A stretch of DNA of 64,000 bases from Leptobrachium leishanense (taxonomy: Eukaryota > Chordata > Amphibia > Anura > Megophryidae): contig CM019064.1 of the NCBI GenBank assembly GCA_009667805.1, positions 268,317,662 through 268,381,661 on the forward strand. The letters are read 5' to 3'. The notes under the pieces are model-generated. The model was given only the letters and a program-made list of their open reading frames with translations. It was not told where the DNA came from and ran no database searches. The translations under genes and the position numbers were made by a program. Below, piece by piece: positions 11,138-23,209 of this stretch. Position 1 is the first letter of the stretch; the number at the start of each line of letters is the position of its first letter.

Positions 11138-11812
11138 ACAATCTTCATGCTAAAACGGGGACTCTAAGGAGAAAAACCTGCACCTGCAGGTTTCTCCTTA
11201 GCGTCCCCGTTTTAGCGTGATATTACGGTGCAGGCGCTAAATCCAGCAGCCTGCACTGTAACCTGGCGCTAAGCCTTGGGATGCTCAAGGCAGCGCCAAG
11301 CGCTGGCGCGGCATCCCCTCCATGGAGTCCATAGGACTCACATAGGAATCCATTGAGGCTAACGCTGCTGGTCACATGACCTGCAGGATCTCGCCCTACA
11401 CGAGATCTGGCGGGTCGGCATAGTGATCTACAGAGGGAGACTGGGAGACTTTTTTTCCCCCAGTCTCTCTCTGCTCCCGGCGGCAAGAAGTGGATGGAAC
11501 CGCCATTCTCGCCGCCAGATGGAAGGTGAGTATTTGATTTTTGAGGGCGATTTCAGCTGGTACTGACTGATTCCACAGAAACGGAATCAGTTAGAATGAG
11601 GTCCTAGCTGTGGTTAACTTTCAAGTTAACTGCAGCAGGATGGCAATTAGCGTTAGGACTTTGTAATCCTAACGCTGATTAACGCTTTGTGCTCCCCTTG
11701 TTAAGCATAGGGAGCGCAAAGTACAGTAAGCTTGCGATGAAAAGCACAAGATCTGAATCACAATTTTTTTTTAACCCGTTAGCATTGGAATTGTAATATG
11801 GTCTGCCCGTGC
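11138..11812. mobile_element. Harbinger-like MITE, sister of 9031-9757
   Basis: It begins GCACTATTACAATCTTCATG and ends near GGAATTGTAATATGGTC. It matches the 9031 copy across most of its length (CCTGCAGGTTTCTCCTTAGC, TCCATGGAGTCCATAGGACT, TTAAGCATAGGGAGCGCAAA). The frame at 11223-11486 on the minus strand is a by-product of its GC-rich interior, not a gene. Confidence 0.7.
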
Positions 11813-12146
11813 TAGGGCAACCATTGCCAGTGCCTTTTTTCTGAAAAAATAGGTGGGGTACCTCACGTCCAGGGAAAAACTAATTATTATGACTATTTTC
11901 ATGTCCTAATAAACAATAGTTGTAGCTCACTATAATGAAGACACTATAAAAGGGAACCATATTTTTTAATACTGTGTTCCTTTAAATGAACTACAACTAT
12001 TGTTGTAACCCTATGGGGGTTATCCACTAAGTGCCTCTGTTGCAAGACAAGTCTGTATTGCAGTGCAATTAGCTGTTTGTTGGTTTTTTTTCCAACGCTG
12101 GCACTGAGTGGATAATCCTCTAGACAGATCAATTCAAGTCTGGTTT
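11813..12146. other. Unassigned non-coding DNA
   Basis: A block around 11905-11995 contains facing AACAATAGTTGTAGCTCA and GAACTACAACTATTGTTG, a small inverted repeat that may be another MITE. No gene was found. Confidence 0.4.
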
Positions 12147-12550
12147 TCAAAAGTCAGCAAGTAGGCAAAAAACTCCCATGGGACACAAAAATACAAGAGG
12201 GAAAATAATCAGAGGGTAAGGATAAAAAATCCCTGTCTAATACCTCGGTGGTTCTAGCCTCCTACGCACCTCATAGCTAAAGAAATGAAGCCCTGGGTTA
12301 GTCAATTGGTAGACATAATTTCTATAACAGACCAGACCTGTAAGGTGGAATTAAGTGACTGTTAAAAAATGAGCACTCAACGCGTTTCGCCCTAACAGGG
12401 CTTAGTCCTGAGCTGAAATGCTCAGAGGTGCTAGGTGGCTAGAACCACCGAGGTATTAGACAGGGATTTTTTATCCTTACCTTTGATTATTTTCCTTCTT
12501 GTGCTTTTGTATCCCATGGGAGTTTTTTGCCTACTTGCTGACTTTTGATT
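12147..12550. repeat. Foldback repeat around a decayed hammerhead
   Basis: The left arm (12147-12268) and right arm (12429-12550) are near-perfect reverse complements; shared words include GGCAAAAAACTCCCATGGGA, GTAAGGATAAAAAATCCCTG and ACCTCGGTGGTTCTAGCC. The loop between them holds the hammerhead-like sequence at 12376-12413, close to the inner edge of the right arm. Confidence 0.85.
12376..12413 (-). ncRNA. Decayed or variant hammerhead motif
   Basis: The minus strand has a perfect stem II hairpin (GCCCTGTTAGGGC), then GAAA and ACGCGTT, the standard 3' half of a short-stem-III hammerhead. The 5' core reads GGACTAA where CTGANGA is expected, so it is probably inactive. Stem I retains CTC against GAG. 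Confidence 0.5.
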
Positions 12551-13975
12551 ACCATAGAACTGAATTGACCTGTCTTTCATGTATCACTTTTTAATTACCA
12601 TTGTGTGTACCGTTGTTGGTTAATAAATATATTGTGTTGTTGGCACTCTGGTTGCACTTTGTGCAACTTAGTTTCTTTCAGCCAGTCATTGCCAGTTAAG
12701 GATTCTCAACAAAATATTCACGTGCTGCTTTTGCAATCTTCTAAACAGTCCATTTATACATTATATACCTGTAGACATGCTATGCACCTGCACTGTAATT
12801 TTCATATGCAAAGAGCAACTATATTCTCATTAAAACCCATATAAATGTAACCTAAGCAGAAACCTTAAGCATTTTTCTTAATTCCTGCGTCAATGAGCAT
12901 GTACAAATTTGTTACATTCCATTAAAGTAAACTTAAACACTTTGCTTTCTTAATTAAAACACACGTTCGCACATGGATAAATACATATTGACGACTATTT
13001 TAAGATGAGCAGAAACCTCTGAACCAATTTTCATAGATATTGATAGATTAAGAACTTTGCAACCCATAAGACTCCAAAAAAGCTTTTATGTAAAACAAGG
13101 AAAAGATGTGAATTTCCAATAACGTGGGGCTCTATGACCGCTTACCAGCTTGAAATCACTGGTGATTCTGAAGTCAGAGCCACTTTCACAAAAGTATAGA
13201 ATGTGCCAAAATACACAAGCAACCAACTTGTAAAACAGGAATCAATAATGCAGTTTACCGCTTGACTTGGAAGAGTATGTCAAGCAGTAATGATTCTGTA
13301 TAATTTTCATGCCTCAAGCAATTAATACCGATCGAGTCTGCAGTGAAAATATGACTTTTGAGATGGATTTATGTCTGCAGAAACCAGTTTTTTAATATAT
13401 GGAATGGTGCCAGAGAATGATGTGCCTGCCTACTGGCATCTGTAAATCTTGCCCTTGTCATCAGAAAAAAATTAAGATATGGTCCTTATTTATGCTTTAT
13501 TTATATACATATTTTCTATGTGAATTTTGTAATACATTTTAAAGCAGTCATTAGCATATCAAAACCCCATTTTCATACCTTTTTAAAGCACGACTAGTGT
13601 GCCCTGTGGGAAAATTAAATCCGGTTGGCTTTTTTTCTAGTTCTCTCTTGTCGCTCTGGAGAGTGATAAAACAAGCTACAAATAGCATCCCCAAACCTCA
13701 CTATAACAAAAATTTCAAACACTTTGCTGATGTAGTACAGCAGCCAGGGGGAAGGGAGAATATTGTGAAAGCTCTAGACTCACTCTCTATTGTACAGGCA
13801 TATGATTTATAATGACTGAAATACCCAGTATAGAACAGATACATGGTATGACTGTAATTTTCATATACAGGCTTTCTGCCACATACATATATTATTTTTA
13901 TATTCTATTGATATGTTTTGGAAGCTGCATTGCTAGTAATCTCATTATGATCACTGCAAATAGTTAGTTACATTC
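12551..13975. other. Unassigned AT-rich DNA
   Basis: No supported feature. The 71-residue frame at 13597-13812 shows no recognisable domain. Confidence 0.4.
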
Positions 13976-15065
13976 ACAAGTATTTATAAAGCGCCAACAA
14001 ATTCCTTACCGCCGTACAATGGGAGGGACAGAATAACAAATATACAAACACGTTACACACACGGAACAGGAGGATGGAAGACCCTGCTCGAGAATTACAA
14101 TCTAAGAGGAGAGGGGTGACCAATTAGGTGAGGGTGGATAAGGTAAGTGAAGTGGCGAGTTACAGGAGGGCTGAATGGGAAGAGGAGCAGGAAATGACAG
14201 TGGGGAGATCATGGTGTGAGCCTATAGGCTTATCTAAAGTAATGCGTTTTCAGAGACTTTTTGAAGGACTGGAGAGGCGGGGAGAGTCTAATGTTGCGGG
14301 GGAGGGAGTTCCATAGAAAGGGGGCAGCTCGGGAGAAGTCCTGAAGGCAAGAGTTGGGCGTACGAGTACGAGGAACTGATAATGTCAGACCATTGGCAGA
14401 GCGAAGTGGTCGGGATGGGACATGCATGCTAATAAGGGAGGAATTGTAGGCAGGGCCTTGGTTATGGAGGGCTTTGTAAGTGAGCACCAGTATTTTGAAA
14501 TTGATTCTAAAGGAAACAGGGAGCCAGTGAAGAGATTGAGGGGCGAGGCGCGGGAGGTAAGGTGTACAGGCATTCATTACAGACTGCAGAGGGATAGTCT
14601 GGGATCTCTTAAGGCCAGAGAGAAGGAGGTCACAGTAGTCAAGGCGGGAGATAAGAGCTTGGACGACCAATTTAGTAGAGTCTGGATTAAGAAAGGGACA
14701 GATGCGTGCAATGTTTTTAGGTGTAAGTAGCAAGACTTGTTTGGAGACAGAATGTGAGGAGTGAAGGATAGATTGGAGTCCAAAAGGACCCAGAGGCAAC
14801 AAGCCTGAGAAGTAGAAGTAATATTTGCACCATTCACCTGAAGGGAAATGGGCACAGGAATTGAGGTCTTAGAGGGAGGAAGATAAGAGAAGTTCAGTTT
14901 TTGAGAGGTTGAGCTTTAGGAAACGGGAAGTCCTCCAGTCTGAGACAGCTGAGAGGCAGGCTGTAACACAGTCCAACACTGGAGGAGAGAGATTGGGAGA
15001 GGAAAGGTATGTCATCAGCATATAGATGATAATTGAAACCATAGGAAGATGACAAGTGACCATAA
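13976..15065 (-). pseudogene. L2-type LINE, 3' part of reverse transcriptase ORF
   Basis: Read on the minus strand from about 15063 to 14230, broken frames encode the later part of a non-LTR reverse transcriptase: a YADD-type active-site region (HLYADD near 15040), the AVSDW..FLKLNLSKTELLL thumb region (about 14890-14960), then LDYCDLLLSGL, HWLPVSFRINFKILVLTYKALH and FSRAAPFLWNSLP (14230-14660). These motifs are typical of L2-clade elements. At least two frameshifts separate the three frames. The 3' end near 13980 has the reverse complement of TTGTTGGCGCTTTATAAATA, the usual L2 tail with its short A/T repeat. The copy is 5'-truncated and dead. Confidence 0.85.
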
Positions 15066-15947
15066 ACAGCAGATCTCTCCATTTTTATTACCTTTATCAC
15101 AATTACTGTATTTGACACAAAAGCCATTTCTGCCTGTATGCTGATAATGCAGACACTGTGTGAAATTATTCAACATAAGGGATGCCATCTAGAGTTCAGA
15201 ATCTTCCATTAAAACAATATTTCTGTAAAGGATAAATGAATGCATGAAAAATAAAAAATAAGCAAATTTACATAATTTTAGTTTTTTAACTACTACAGAA
15301 CATCAATCTCTGCCCAAAATTTATTGTTTACCCTATATTTACTTGTTATTTTCACATGCCATGGTTTAAATAAATGTTACAATATAATGGTTTTCAACAA
15401 AAATAGCTTGATAGTGAAGGGGTTAAGCAGACACAAATACCTTTTGAATAAGCTGTTTGAAATATGTAGGAATGTTACTTGTACACGTGGAATAAATAAA
15501 GTATATTATAATAACAAAAAAAATCACATTGGACATCCTTTAAAATGTGTTAATTGCCAAACAGACCGCGTCCTGAGCATGCCTCCATAGTATTAACTGA
15601 TTAAATTGCCTGTAGTGATAAATTTCATGCTGTGCTCCAAAAACATTTCCACCTTGTTATAAACAATCCTTTGAGGTTTCAAGAAATGCACAATGGTCAT
15701 TTAAAGAATCAATATATTACTACAGTGCACAAGGTATAACAATCTACAAAGAACATCAGATGTCAAATTAATAAAGAATATCAGTGGATTAAATGAATAT
15801 ACATTTCATTGCAGAATTTATGGTTTTTCGTTCACTTCAAAATGTAAATGATTATATGAAAGTCAATATTTCAAACAGACCAGTGTTGGACAATTTATTT
15901 TCATTTTTTGTTTTACATCTCCTGATTAATTAAATATTACATACTGC
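15066..15947. other. Unassigned AT-rich DNA
   Basis: No supported feature recognised. Confidence 0.4.
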
Positions 15948-16036
15948 CTGCTAAAATGTGGGCGCAAAGGAGGCAAACATGCGCCTGCAGGTTTCTCCTT
16001 AGCGTCCATGTTTTAGCTCCATATTACAGGGCAGGT
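15948..16036. mobile_element. Fragment of Harbinger-like MITE
   Basis: GCGCCTGCAGGTTTCTCCTT, AGCGTCCATGTTTTAGC and ATATTACAGGGCAGGTGCTA match the terminal part of the 9031 and 11138 elements. Only ~90 bp remain. Confidence 0.65.
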
Positions 16037-18222
16037 GCTAAATCAAATTAAACGTGGTGTATTTAGTCAAATAGAATAATGGAAATGACCCAAATTTCAT
16101 CCACATTCCATTATGTCTTGCTTACACATGTTAAATCCAAAACTAATCTCAAGTCTCCACATTCTAAATTCCACCTAAACCTAACCTCTCAATCTATCTC
16201 CAATCATACCACGTCCTTTTTCCGAATTTATCACTTTCCCTAAGTGACAGTATGAAATCCTTACATCTAACCTCTCTGACTAACCCAACAGAGAGTGCTA
16301 GGTTTTGGCATGAAAGTTGTTTTTTCTTCTTCTAATATAGCAGAAAACAGAGGTGGTATATAAATTGCTACTGTGATACCTCACAGACACCAAAAGGTAA
16401 GGATCTGGTCCTCTTGTCAACTGACTCTAAAGTAGGTTAAAAGAATTCCGGGGAATAAAAAAATTATTCCAGCTAGAGATATCAACAGGTCTCCGATAAG
16501 GTCATTCTCTAGTGGTGGAGGCTTATCCATTGGCGCAGCCAAAACAGTGCTCCACCATTTTTTTTGGCACACACACACAAAATGTAATTAAAGAAAAATC
16601 ATTTGTGTGGGGCCTCAAGATTTATTTTTCCCTGTGGAGGATGAGAAATACAGACAAGAGACGCTGTAATTATTTTTAATTCTGTAAAATGTTATCAAGG
16701 TACCAGCAACAACTAAGTCAGCATATCACATTGAGATGTTTTTGTCTTTTGGTCTGCCTGAGACATTTAACAAATGCCTTACATGTCCCTACTAGAGGGT
16801 TCTGCCCACCATCCATTTAACTTTTACATTTTAGGAAAAGTACCCACTCATTATATCTGCGACTCTTGTTGGTGCATGGCCTTAGAGATCGCAATCCCAA
16901 ATTAAGAAAGGAGTGGCTAAAACCAAGAGCTCAGGAAAAAGTAAGATGCACTCTCGTATCCACTAGCTGTAAAACCATTTTGTCCACAAAGAAAGAAATG
17001 TTTGCTCACACTGGAAAATATTATGCATTCTAAAACCAATAATGCATCCATTTTCACCACAAGCCTATTTCATCTGTTAGGCCATGCCTAGAGACTGATT
17101 CAGGCTGAACCTGCTCTCCCCTCCTGCACTGATGCAAACAATGACAAAGTCAGTCTGGTGGCTGCAGGAATGTCAAGGCTGGTCCATGGAGGGTGCATAG
17201 AGGACTGTATTGACTTCTGCAGTTGAAAACTGATAGTATACCATGTCAGTATCACAGCCATGGCCTTGACACTCAGCTGATATGCAGCCTAGCCTATCAT
17301 TCTATCTGTGGCCTTGCCACTGAACTGATGCACGTCCTAATCATCCAAAATACTGCCTGTCCGGTCAGCCAATCCATGGCCTAACTTGTGGACTAGCTGA
17401 CCTCTGTCTTATTTCCCCAGCCTAACTGTTCACCTGATACATAGCCTAGTTGCTCAGCTGAACCACAGTATAAATGTGTGACCCCGCCACTTTATAAAAG
17501 TGTTGGCTGTCCGATTTTATAAAGTTGGGTTGGTATAGTGTTAATGGTTGCCAAAGATGGCCATTTGTCTTAATGGTTGCAGCAGGATATAGTGGTATGG
17601 TGTAGGTAAGGGTTTGTAAGGGTTAGGCTCGCACAACCTTGATCCCTGAGATTGGGTACAGTTAGCAAGTCCAGAGACTTGGAGACGTTTACCACTTCAT
17701 ACCAACATCCTCCACACATAAAATTCCCTTCAGAGATAAACCTGACATTCTTAACAGTGCTGCAGTGGTAAATGTAGCAAATTAACATTTCCAAAATGAC
17801 AGTCATCATTGAAAATTGCAACAGCGATTATAGGGGAATATATAATTTTATGTTATTGCTTTATTTATGTAACGTTTGAACGATTTTAACCTTTAATGAC
17901 ACAAGTAAAACAAGCAATTTTATCTTCCTTTGGCATGTTATTTTTATATAAAAAGGTATCTTTCTCTTTTTTGTGAAGCCACACAAATTATATAACCTTT
18001 CGGCAGACAAACAAGATTTTTTTTTTTACAATTTCAGAACCCATACAAAAATCAAAGATGAAATATATATTAAAAATATGGATAAAAAATTTGACTTCTT
18101 GCAAAATTTTTATGTAATAATTTTAAGCTTACTATTGCAGCTAATAAAAGTCTCCTTAAAATAAATTAATGAACCTATCCTGAGTACCACAAAGGTTTGG
18201 GATTCAAAGAGATTTAGAACCT
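16037..18222. other. Unassigned non-coding DNA
   Basis: Nothing with a family signature. The segment 17260-17470 repeats short words such as AGCTGA and AGCCTA(G/A) at irregular spacing, which may be a degenerate tandem array. TTA at 18223-18225 is the target duplication of the next element. Confidence 0.35.
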
Positions 18223-18225
18223 TTA

Positions 18226-18671
18226 GGCTAGGGTCAGACGAACGTGATTTCTACGGACTGTACGTCCTTGCACACGGACATCGTCAGTACGGAAGACACA
18301 GTAGTGGTCACACAGTCCGTTTATTTACTGATGTATATTTTGACGGATGTAGGAGAGAAAATAAATTAAAAATCAAAACCATTTTGTCCTTGAAAAATGC
18401 TGGACGTATAAATGCAGTCCGTCTTACCACGTTCCATCACTCACACACAAAGCTATGCGGACGTTGCGGACGCAGCGCACTTTGTGCGGCCGTTCTAGGA
18501 GTTGTACGTTCTTGCCTGCCTTGCGTCCGTGGGCCGCGGCGGTTGTGCGCCCGCAGTTCAGTGCGGACGTACTTCATGTGTCAGGCTCCAATGGGCTTTC
18601 TGTCATGCTATCACGGACGTACTTTTAGGCGCAATCACGGACGTGAACACTACGCTCGTCTGACCCCAGCC
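18226..18671. mobile_element. Harbinger-like MITE, GGCTAGGGTCAGACG ends
   Basis: Ends GGCTAGGGTCAGACGAACGT and CTCGTCTGACCCCAGCC are flanked by TTA on both sides (18223-18225, 18672-18674). The interior is built from repeated ACGGAC(G/A)T words on both strands. The open frame at 18384-18677 is the GC-rich interior and not a gene. It is much closer to the 49251 copy than to the 4000 copy. Confidence 0.85.
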
Positions 18672-18689
18672 TTATAGGCAAAATACTAT

Positions 18690-19584
18690 CAGGGTTATCC
18701 AAAGAGATTCGAAAAGTCACCGCACGTTCGGTGACTTTTCATTCTCTTCAATTCGGTTCGTTTTGCCGATCCCATTTCGGTGACCCTGCGGTGTATTCAG
18801 CAAACAGCACAGGGTCCCCGAATTGCAGGGAAAAACTGCCGCAAACCCGACGAAAACTAACCGCAAAACCCTCCGAATGCACGCCGAAAACACGCAAAAA
18901 CATCTGGATTAACCATCGAAAAACCCAAGCAGGAGCCGATCACACGCAGCGAAGCAACCGAACAGAAGCCGTTCACACGCAGCCGAAGCAGCTGAGACCG
19001 CAGATGAGGCAGTGAATAAATTAGCAAAAGTGAAAAGCTGTTTGCAAAGAAACTTCTGAGCGAAAATGTCTGAAATTTGCATATGAGGTCCAGGGAATGA
19101 TAATAAAAAGGGCTGTTACAGAAAAAAGAGGTAAACTTAAAAAAAAAAAAAAAAATCGGACTTTTAAAAAAATAAAAATCTGAAAAATGCTTAAAAAATC
19201 TATAAATAAAGAGACTCTTTACTGCAGAATTTTATAATGAACGGTTTATTAGATATTGAAGTAAAACCGGAATATTTTTAACATTGAAGCCTATGGGATT
19301 CTCCTGAATTAACTTGCCGAATTAAACCACCGAATGGCAGGACATTAGGGTAACCTTTCACTGCTGGTTTGTGTTCTCTGAATAGCCGAAGCAGTGCTTT
19401 TTTATGGGGATTTCACTGCCCTCGATCAGGCAACGAACAGGCACCGTATGTTCAGGCAATTCACCAGGATTTGGCGAATTGCCTGCTCTCTGGATAGCCG
19501 AATGGCCAGGAAAGGTAACCGAACGCTGATTTTCAGCATTCGGTTACCTTTCTCAAGCAATTCGGATCTCTTTGGCTAACCCTG
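18690..19584. mobile_element. CAGGGTTATTC-type MITE (895 bp)
   Basis: The left end CAGGGTTATCCAAAGAGATT faces the right end GGATCTCTTTGGCTAACCCTG, with TAT on both sides (18687-18689, 19585-19587). Subterminal palindromes (CACGTTCGGTGACTTTTC, CGGTTACCTTTC) and a central A/T-rich segment complete a long imperfect hairpin. No transposase was seen. The TA-containing duplication is compatible with Tc1/mariner-type insertion, but the superfamily is uncertain. Confidence 0.7.
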
Positions 19585-19725
19585 TATGATGATTGATTTA
19601 TTGGTTAAAACTTTTAATTTAAAACAAAAATGCTATGGTCTATCTTTAATCATGACCCTAGTTACAGTATTTACATCACGTTGAAACACTGGCACCTTAC
19701 AGAAATTGTGCTATTGAAACCTAAG

Positions 19726-20352
19726 AGGGCTATTCAGAAAGCACCAGAATTTCAGTGCTTTCTCGTTTCTCGCACACTTCGATGCGCTTCGGTGATTCCA
19801 GTTCGCGGACCCTGAGGTGAATTCAGTATTCACCGCAGGGTCCCCGAAGTGCGCCGAATGGGAGACCTGCAAATGCCGCCGAACAGGCTGCCGAACAAAC
19901 CGCCGAACTGCAGAAAAAAAAGGCATTTAAAACAATAAAAATGCATGGAAATAATAAAAAAGGTCCCATAAAAAATTATAGAATTGTCTGACACAGAGTA
20001 AAAAATGAAACGCCTTTAAAAAAAAAGATTGGGAATCAAAAATGTCACCAAAAAATACCCAAAAAAGGAAAAAAAAAAAAGAAAAGGATTTTTTGCTGAA
20101 AATGAAAAGAATAAATGGTTGAATAAAGAAAGAATAAAAACACTAATATTTTTACATTGAATCTATGACTCGCCTTTCTAAACCTGTAGAACTGAACCAC
20201 CGAAAATCAGGGTATTTCTGAATTGCGGTGAACTGCACTGTATTTCGCTGGCTATTCACAAATCTGACAAACTGACAGCTTTCTGAATAGCTGAACTTCC
20301 ACAAAATTGCACCATACTGTGAAATTCACCGTTTGGCACTTATTGAATAACA
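19726..20352. mobile_element. CAGGGTTATTC-type MITE, diverged
   Basis: The left end GGGCTATTCAGAAAGCACC faces the right end TGGCACTTATTGAATAACACC. The interior has GACCCTGAGGTGAATTCAGT and GCAGGGTCCCCGAAGTGCG, shared with the 18690 and 54588 copies, and the same poly-purine centre. Confidence 0.65.
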
Positions 20353-20371
20353 CCATAAGTGTTGTATTCTA

Positions 20372-20450
20372 TAGCAATAGGCTGCCAGAGAATCTTGGAA
20401 GTTGTAGTTCAACGACATCTGGTGGAGTTAGAGTTTGATATCCTTTGTCC
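20372..20450. repeat. Dispersed repeat related to 1503-1665
   Basis: GCCAGAGAATCTTGGAAGTT, TGTAGTTCAACGACATCTGG and GAGTTTGATATC match half of the 1503-1665 element with divergence. Confidence 0.5.
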
Positions 20451-21155
20451 ACGGGGTCAGAGCTATGCATACGAATTAACAATGGTGTAATCCATCGTTA
20501 TTTCAATAAAACAACACTGCTTAGAGAATAATACCTATAATCTGGGGAGGTTCCATCAGAAAGAAATATTTGATGTCAGTGTCTTTCCATTAGTTCAATA
20601 CATTTAGGGGTCTTGTTGAGCAGGATCGCGTGGAAACACCATTCCTCCATTATTTTGCAGGAGACCGGAGTTCTCATTGGTCCCACACACTATAAAGCTT
20701 TTATACGGGTTTTCAATCATATGTTTCCTTGTTTAGTCACAATAATTACCTGATTTTTTTAATGTATTAATTCCCTAAAAAAATGTCAAATGTAAGTGTG
20801 CGTGATGGATTAATTGTAAAATGACAAACCTTACTGCAGAGCAAAAATCTTGGAAAATTCTCACACTTATTTTTTTTATGACATGACCCCTGAATATATT
20901 AGCACTGCCACCACATAGGATATGTAAAAATACAGTGACCTTATGTAATATGTCACTGCTTGACCGATAGCCAGTGGATCATTACCTTTTGTGTTAAGAC
21001 CCACGGTAATTATTAGCTCTCATTCAATTGTTCTCGTTCAACAGAACCTATATTCGTGTAGTTTGAAGAGGTACTAACGTTAGTTTAGCATCTCTTTAAA
21101 ATGTTGCCTGAAACCTTTAAATGAGCTGAATATTTATAAATAGGAAAGTATTCTA
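20451..21155. other. Unassigned non-coding DNA
   Basis: No supported feature recognised. Confidence 0.4.
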
Positions 21156-21159
21156 CATA

Positions 21160-22248
21160 CATTGGATTCCAATATTGTTGAATGGATTAGGCAGTGGCTG
21201 AGTGACAGGCAACAGAGGGTTGTGGTAAATGGAGTTTATTCGGCGCAAGGTCTTGTTACCAGTGGGGTACCTCAGGGGTCAGTACTTGGACCCATTCTAT
21301 TTAATATTTTTGTTAGTGATATTGCAGAAGGTATTAATGGAAAAGTATGTCTTTTTGCTGATGATACAAAGATTTGCAACAGGGTTGATGTTCCTGGAGG
21401 GATCAGCCAAATGACAAATGATTTAGGTAAACTAAAAAAATGGTCGGAGCTGTGGCAATTGAGTTTTAATGTGGATAAGTGCAAGATAATGCACCTGGGA
21501 CGTAAAAACCCAAGGGCTGAATATAGAATATTTGATACAGTCCTAACCTCAACATCTGAGGAAAAGGATTTAGGGGTTATTATTTCAGAGGATCTAAAGG
21601 TAAGTAGTCAATGTAATAGAGCAGCAGGAAATGCTGGTTGTGTAGGGAGAGGTATTAGCAGTAGGAAAAGGGAAGTGCTCATGCCACTGTACAGAGCACT
21701 GGTGAGACCTCACTTGGAGTACTGTGTGCAGTACTGGAGACCGTATCTCCAGAAGGATATAGACATCTTAGAGAGAGTTCAGAGAAGGGCTACTAAAATG
21801 GTGTACGGCTTGAAGGAGAAAAGTTACCAGGAAAGGCTTAATGATCTTAACATGTACAGCTTGGAAAAAAGACGAGACAGAGGAGATATGATAGAAACAT
21901 TTAAATACGTAAAGGGAATCCACAAGGTAGAGGAAGGGAGTATATTTAAAAGGAAACAAAGTAGCAAAACAAGAGGACATAGTCTTAGATTAGAGGGGCA
22001 AAGGTTTAAAAGTAACATCAGGAAGCATTATTTTACTGAGAGGGTGGTGGATACATGGAACAGTCTTCCAGTTGAAGTGGTAGAGGCCAAAACAGTAATT
22101 GAATTTAAGCAAGCATGGGATAGGCATAAGGCTATCCTAAACAAAAGATAAATCCAAGTAAAGTATCCATGTAATTGGGCAGACTAGATGGGCCGAAAGG
22201 TTCTTATCTGCCGACATTTTTCTATGTTTCTATGTTTCTATGTTTCTA
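21160..22248 (+). mobile_element. CR1 LINE, 5'-truncated copy
   Basis: A 3' half of a CR1 element: the rest of the reverse-transcriptase ORF, then a short 3' UTR with ATGGGCCGAAAGGTTCTTAT, and finally a tandem tail of TCTATGTT units (22222-22247), as is typical of CR1. Its last ~320 bp are almost identical to the CR1 fragment inside the Ty3 element at 44623-44943. The 5' truncation is expected from incomplete reverse transcription. Confidence 0.92.
21162..22151 (+). pseudogene. CR1 reverse transcriptase, C-terminal two thirds, open
   Basis: About 329 uninterrupted residues encode the palm, thumb and C-terminal region of a CR1-type reverse transcriptase, the enzyme that copies the element's RNA at the nicked target. 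Visible motifs are SGVPQGSVLGPILFNIF (residues 34-50), the active-site FADD (about 64-67), FNVDKCKIMHLGRKN (about 102-116), EEKDLGVIISEDLKVS, LYRALVRPHLEYC and VQRRATKMVYGLKEKSY, ending in RVVDTWNSLPVEVVEA. The frame opens with no ATG at its true beginning, because the endonuclease domain and early RT motifs are missing. The intact frame indicates a young insertion, but it cannot make a full protein. Confidence 0.92.
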
Positions 22249-22840
22249 CATAATCATGCATATGTTAAAAAACTTTTGGATGAAAATGATTAGTCCTCCA
22301 ATCTGTTTAACCCTTACAAATTCATATTTATTTTACTTGAATCAGATAAAAAATGCATCAATGCACCATTTAATGCTTTCAGTTTTACATGTTAAACATA
22401 AAATCAACATTCAGCTTCATAATCTGCCTAATGTGATATTTCATACCACTTAAAATACTATACCGGTGGCATTCTGCCAGGCAGTTAATGTGAATCCTTG
22501 TGGGTAGACTCAATTTAACTATGAAATGTCAATATAAATGACATCCCCGTGGGTAATAAAGTGAATCTAATATGAGTTATTAAAGAATGGGTTTGGAATA
22601 TTTTAGTAAAAGACTGAACTTTCCTAGCGGCTTGAAATCTGTGTTGGCTAGATCAGGCCATTAATTAATATTCAACAGACACCCTATAATTTCAAAGTCC
22701 ATTTTAAAAGTGTTTTCCACCAATGGGAAACTGTGGGGTTTACCATAAATGTGCAACCCTCTTAAAAACAAAGCTAAATTAATATTTGTCCTGTGGATAA
22801 AAAAAATCCCTGCAATATACAAATTATTATTTTTGTGTGA
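22249..22840. other. Unassigned AT-rich DNA
   Basis: No supported feature up to the hAT target duplication at 22841. Confidence 0.4.
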
Positions 22841-22848
22841 TTAGTGAG
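22841..22848. repeat. hAT target-site duplication, left
   Basis: TTAGTGAG here is repeated exactly at 27749-27756, just outside the other end of the element. Eight bases is the hAT hallmark. Confidence 0.95.
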
Positions 22849-23086
22849 TAGGGATGAGCTGTTCGGTTCGATGTGTTTGGAGTTCGATTCGAACATCGCC
22901 AGTTCGAATGTTCGTGAACTACGAACATTTCCGCGTTTTCGCTGCATGTTCGCCCACAATGCACCACAATGGACCACAATGCACTTTTTCCACTGGCCTG
23001 AAGCTTGTAATTGGCTACAGCCTGCACCTGACCACAGTTTAGCTGCAAGACAGGTGCAAGACTATGCCAATCACGGCTCAGAGTCC

Positions 23087-23149
23087 TGATTGGGCAAATT
23101 TTGCCCAATCATGGGCTCACAGAGCTAAGTCCCACAGCACACTATATAA
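23087..23149 (+). promoter_or_regulatory. hAT promoter: CCAAT palindrome and TATA box
   Basis: A 25-bp palindrome (23087-23111) places ATTGG and CCAAT boxes back to back. It is followed 32 bp later by TATATAA (23143-23149) in the context CACTATATAAGG. An RNA start would be expected near 23175-23180, leaving a leader of ~420 nt before the ATG at 23598. An earlier CCAAT lies at 23067-23071. This is the usual spacing for a vertebrate polymerase II promoter; use in vivo is inferred. Confidence 0.7.
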
Positions 23150-23209
23150 GGCTTGAACCCAGCCCAGCCAGCACGTGTTTTTCTGCAGGAGTGAGAAGAG
23201 ATTGTTCTG

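Noticed and set aside
14422..14730. A 102-residue plus-strand frame overlapping the L2 region.
   Set aside because: The minus strand has clear reverse-transcriptase motifs; this is its antisense shadow.
18384..18677. A 97-residue open frame.
   Set aside because: It lies wholly within a TTA-flanked MITE and is due to the GC-rich interior.
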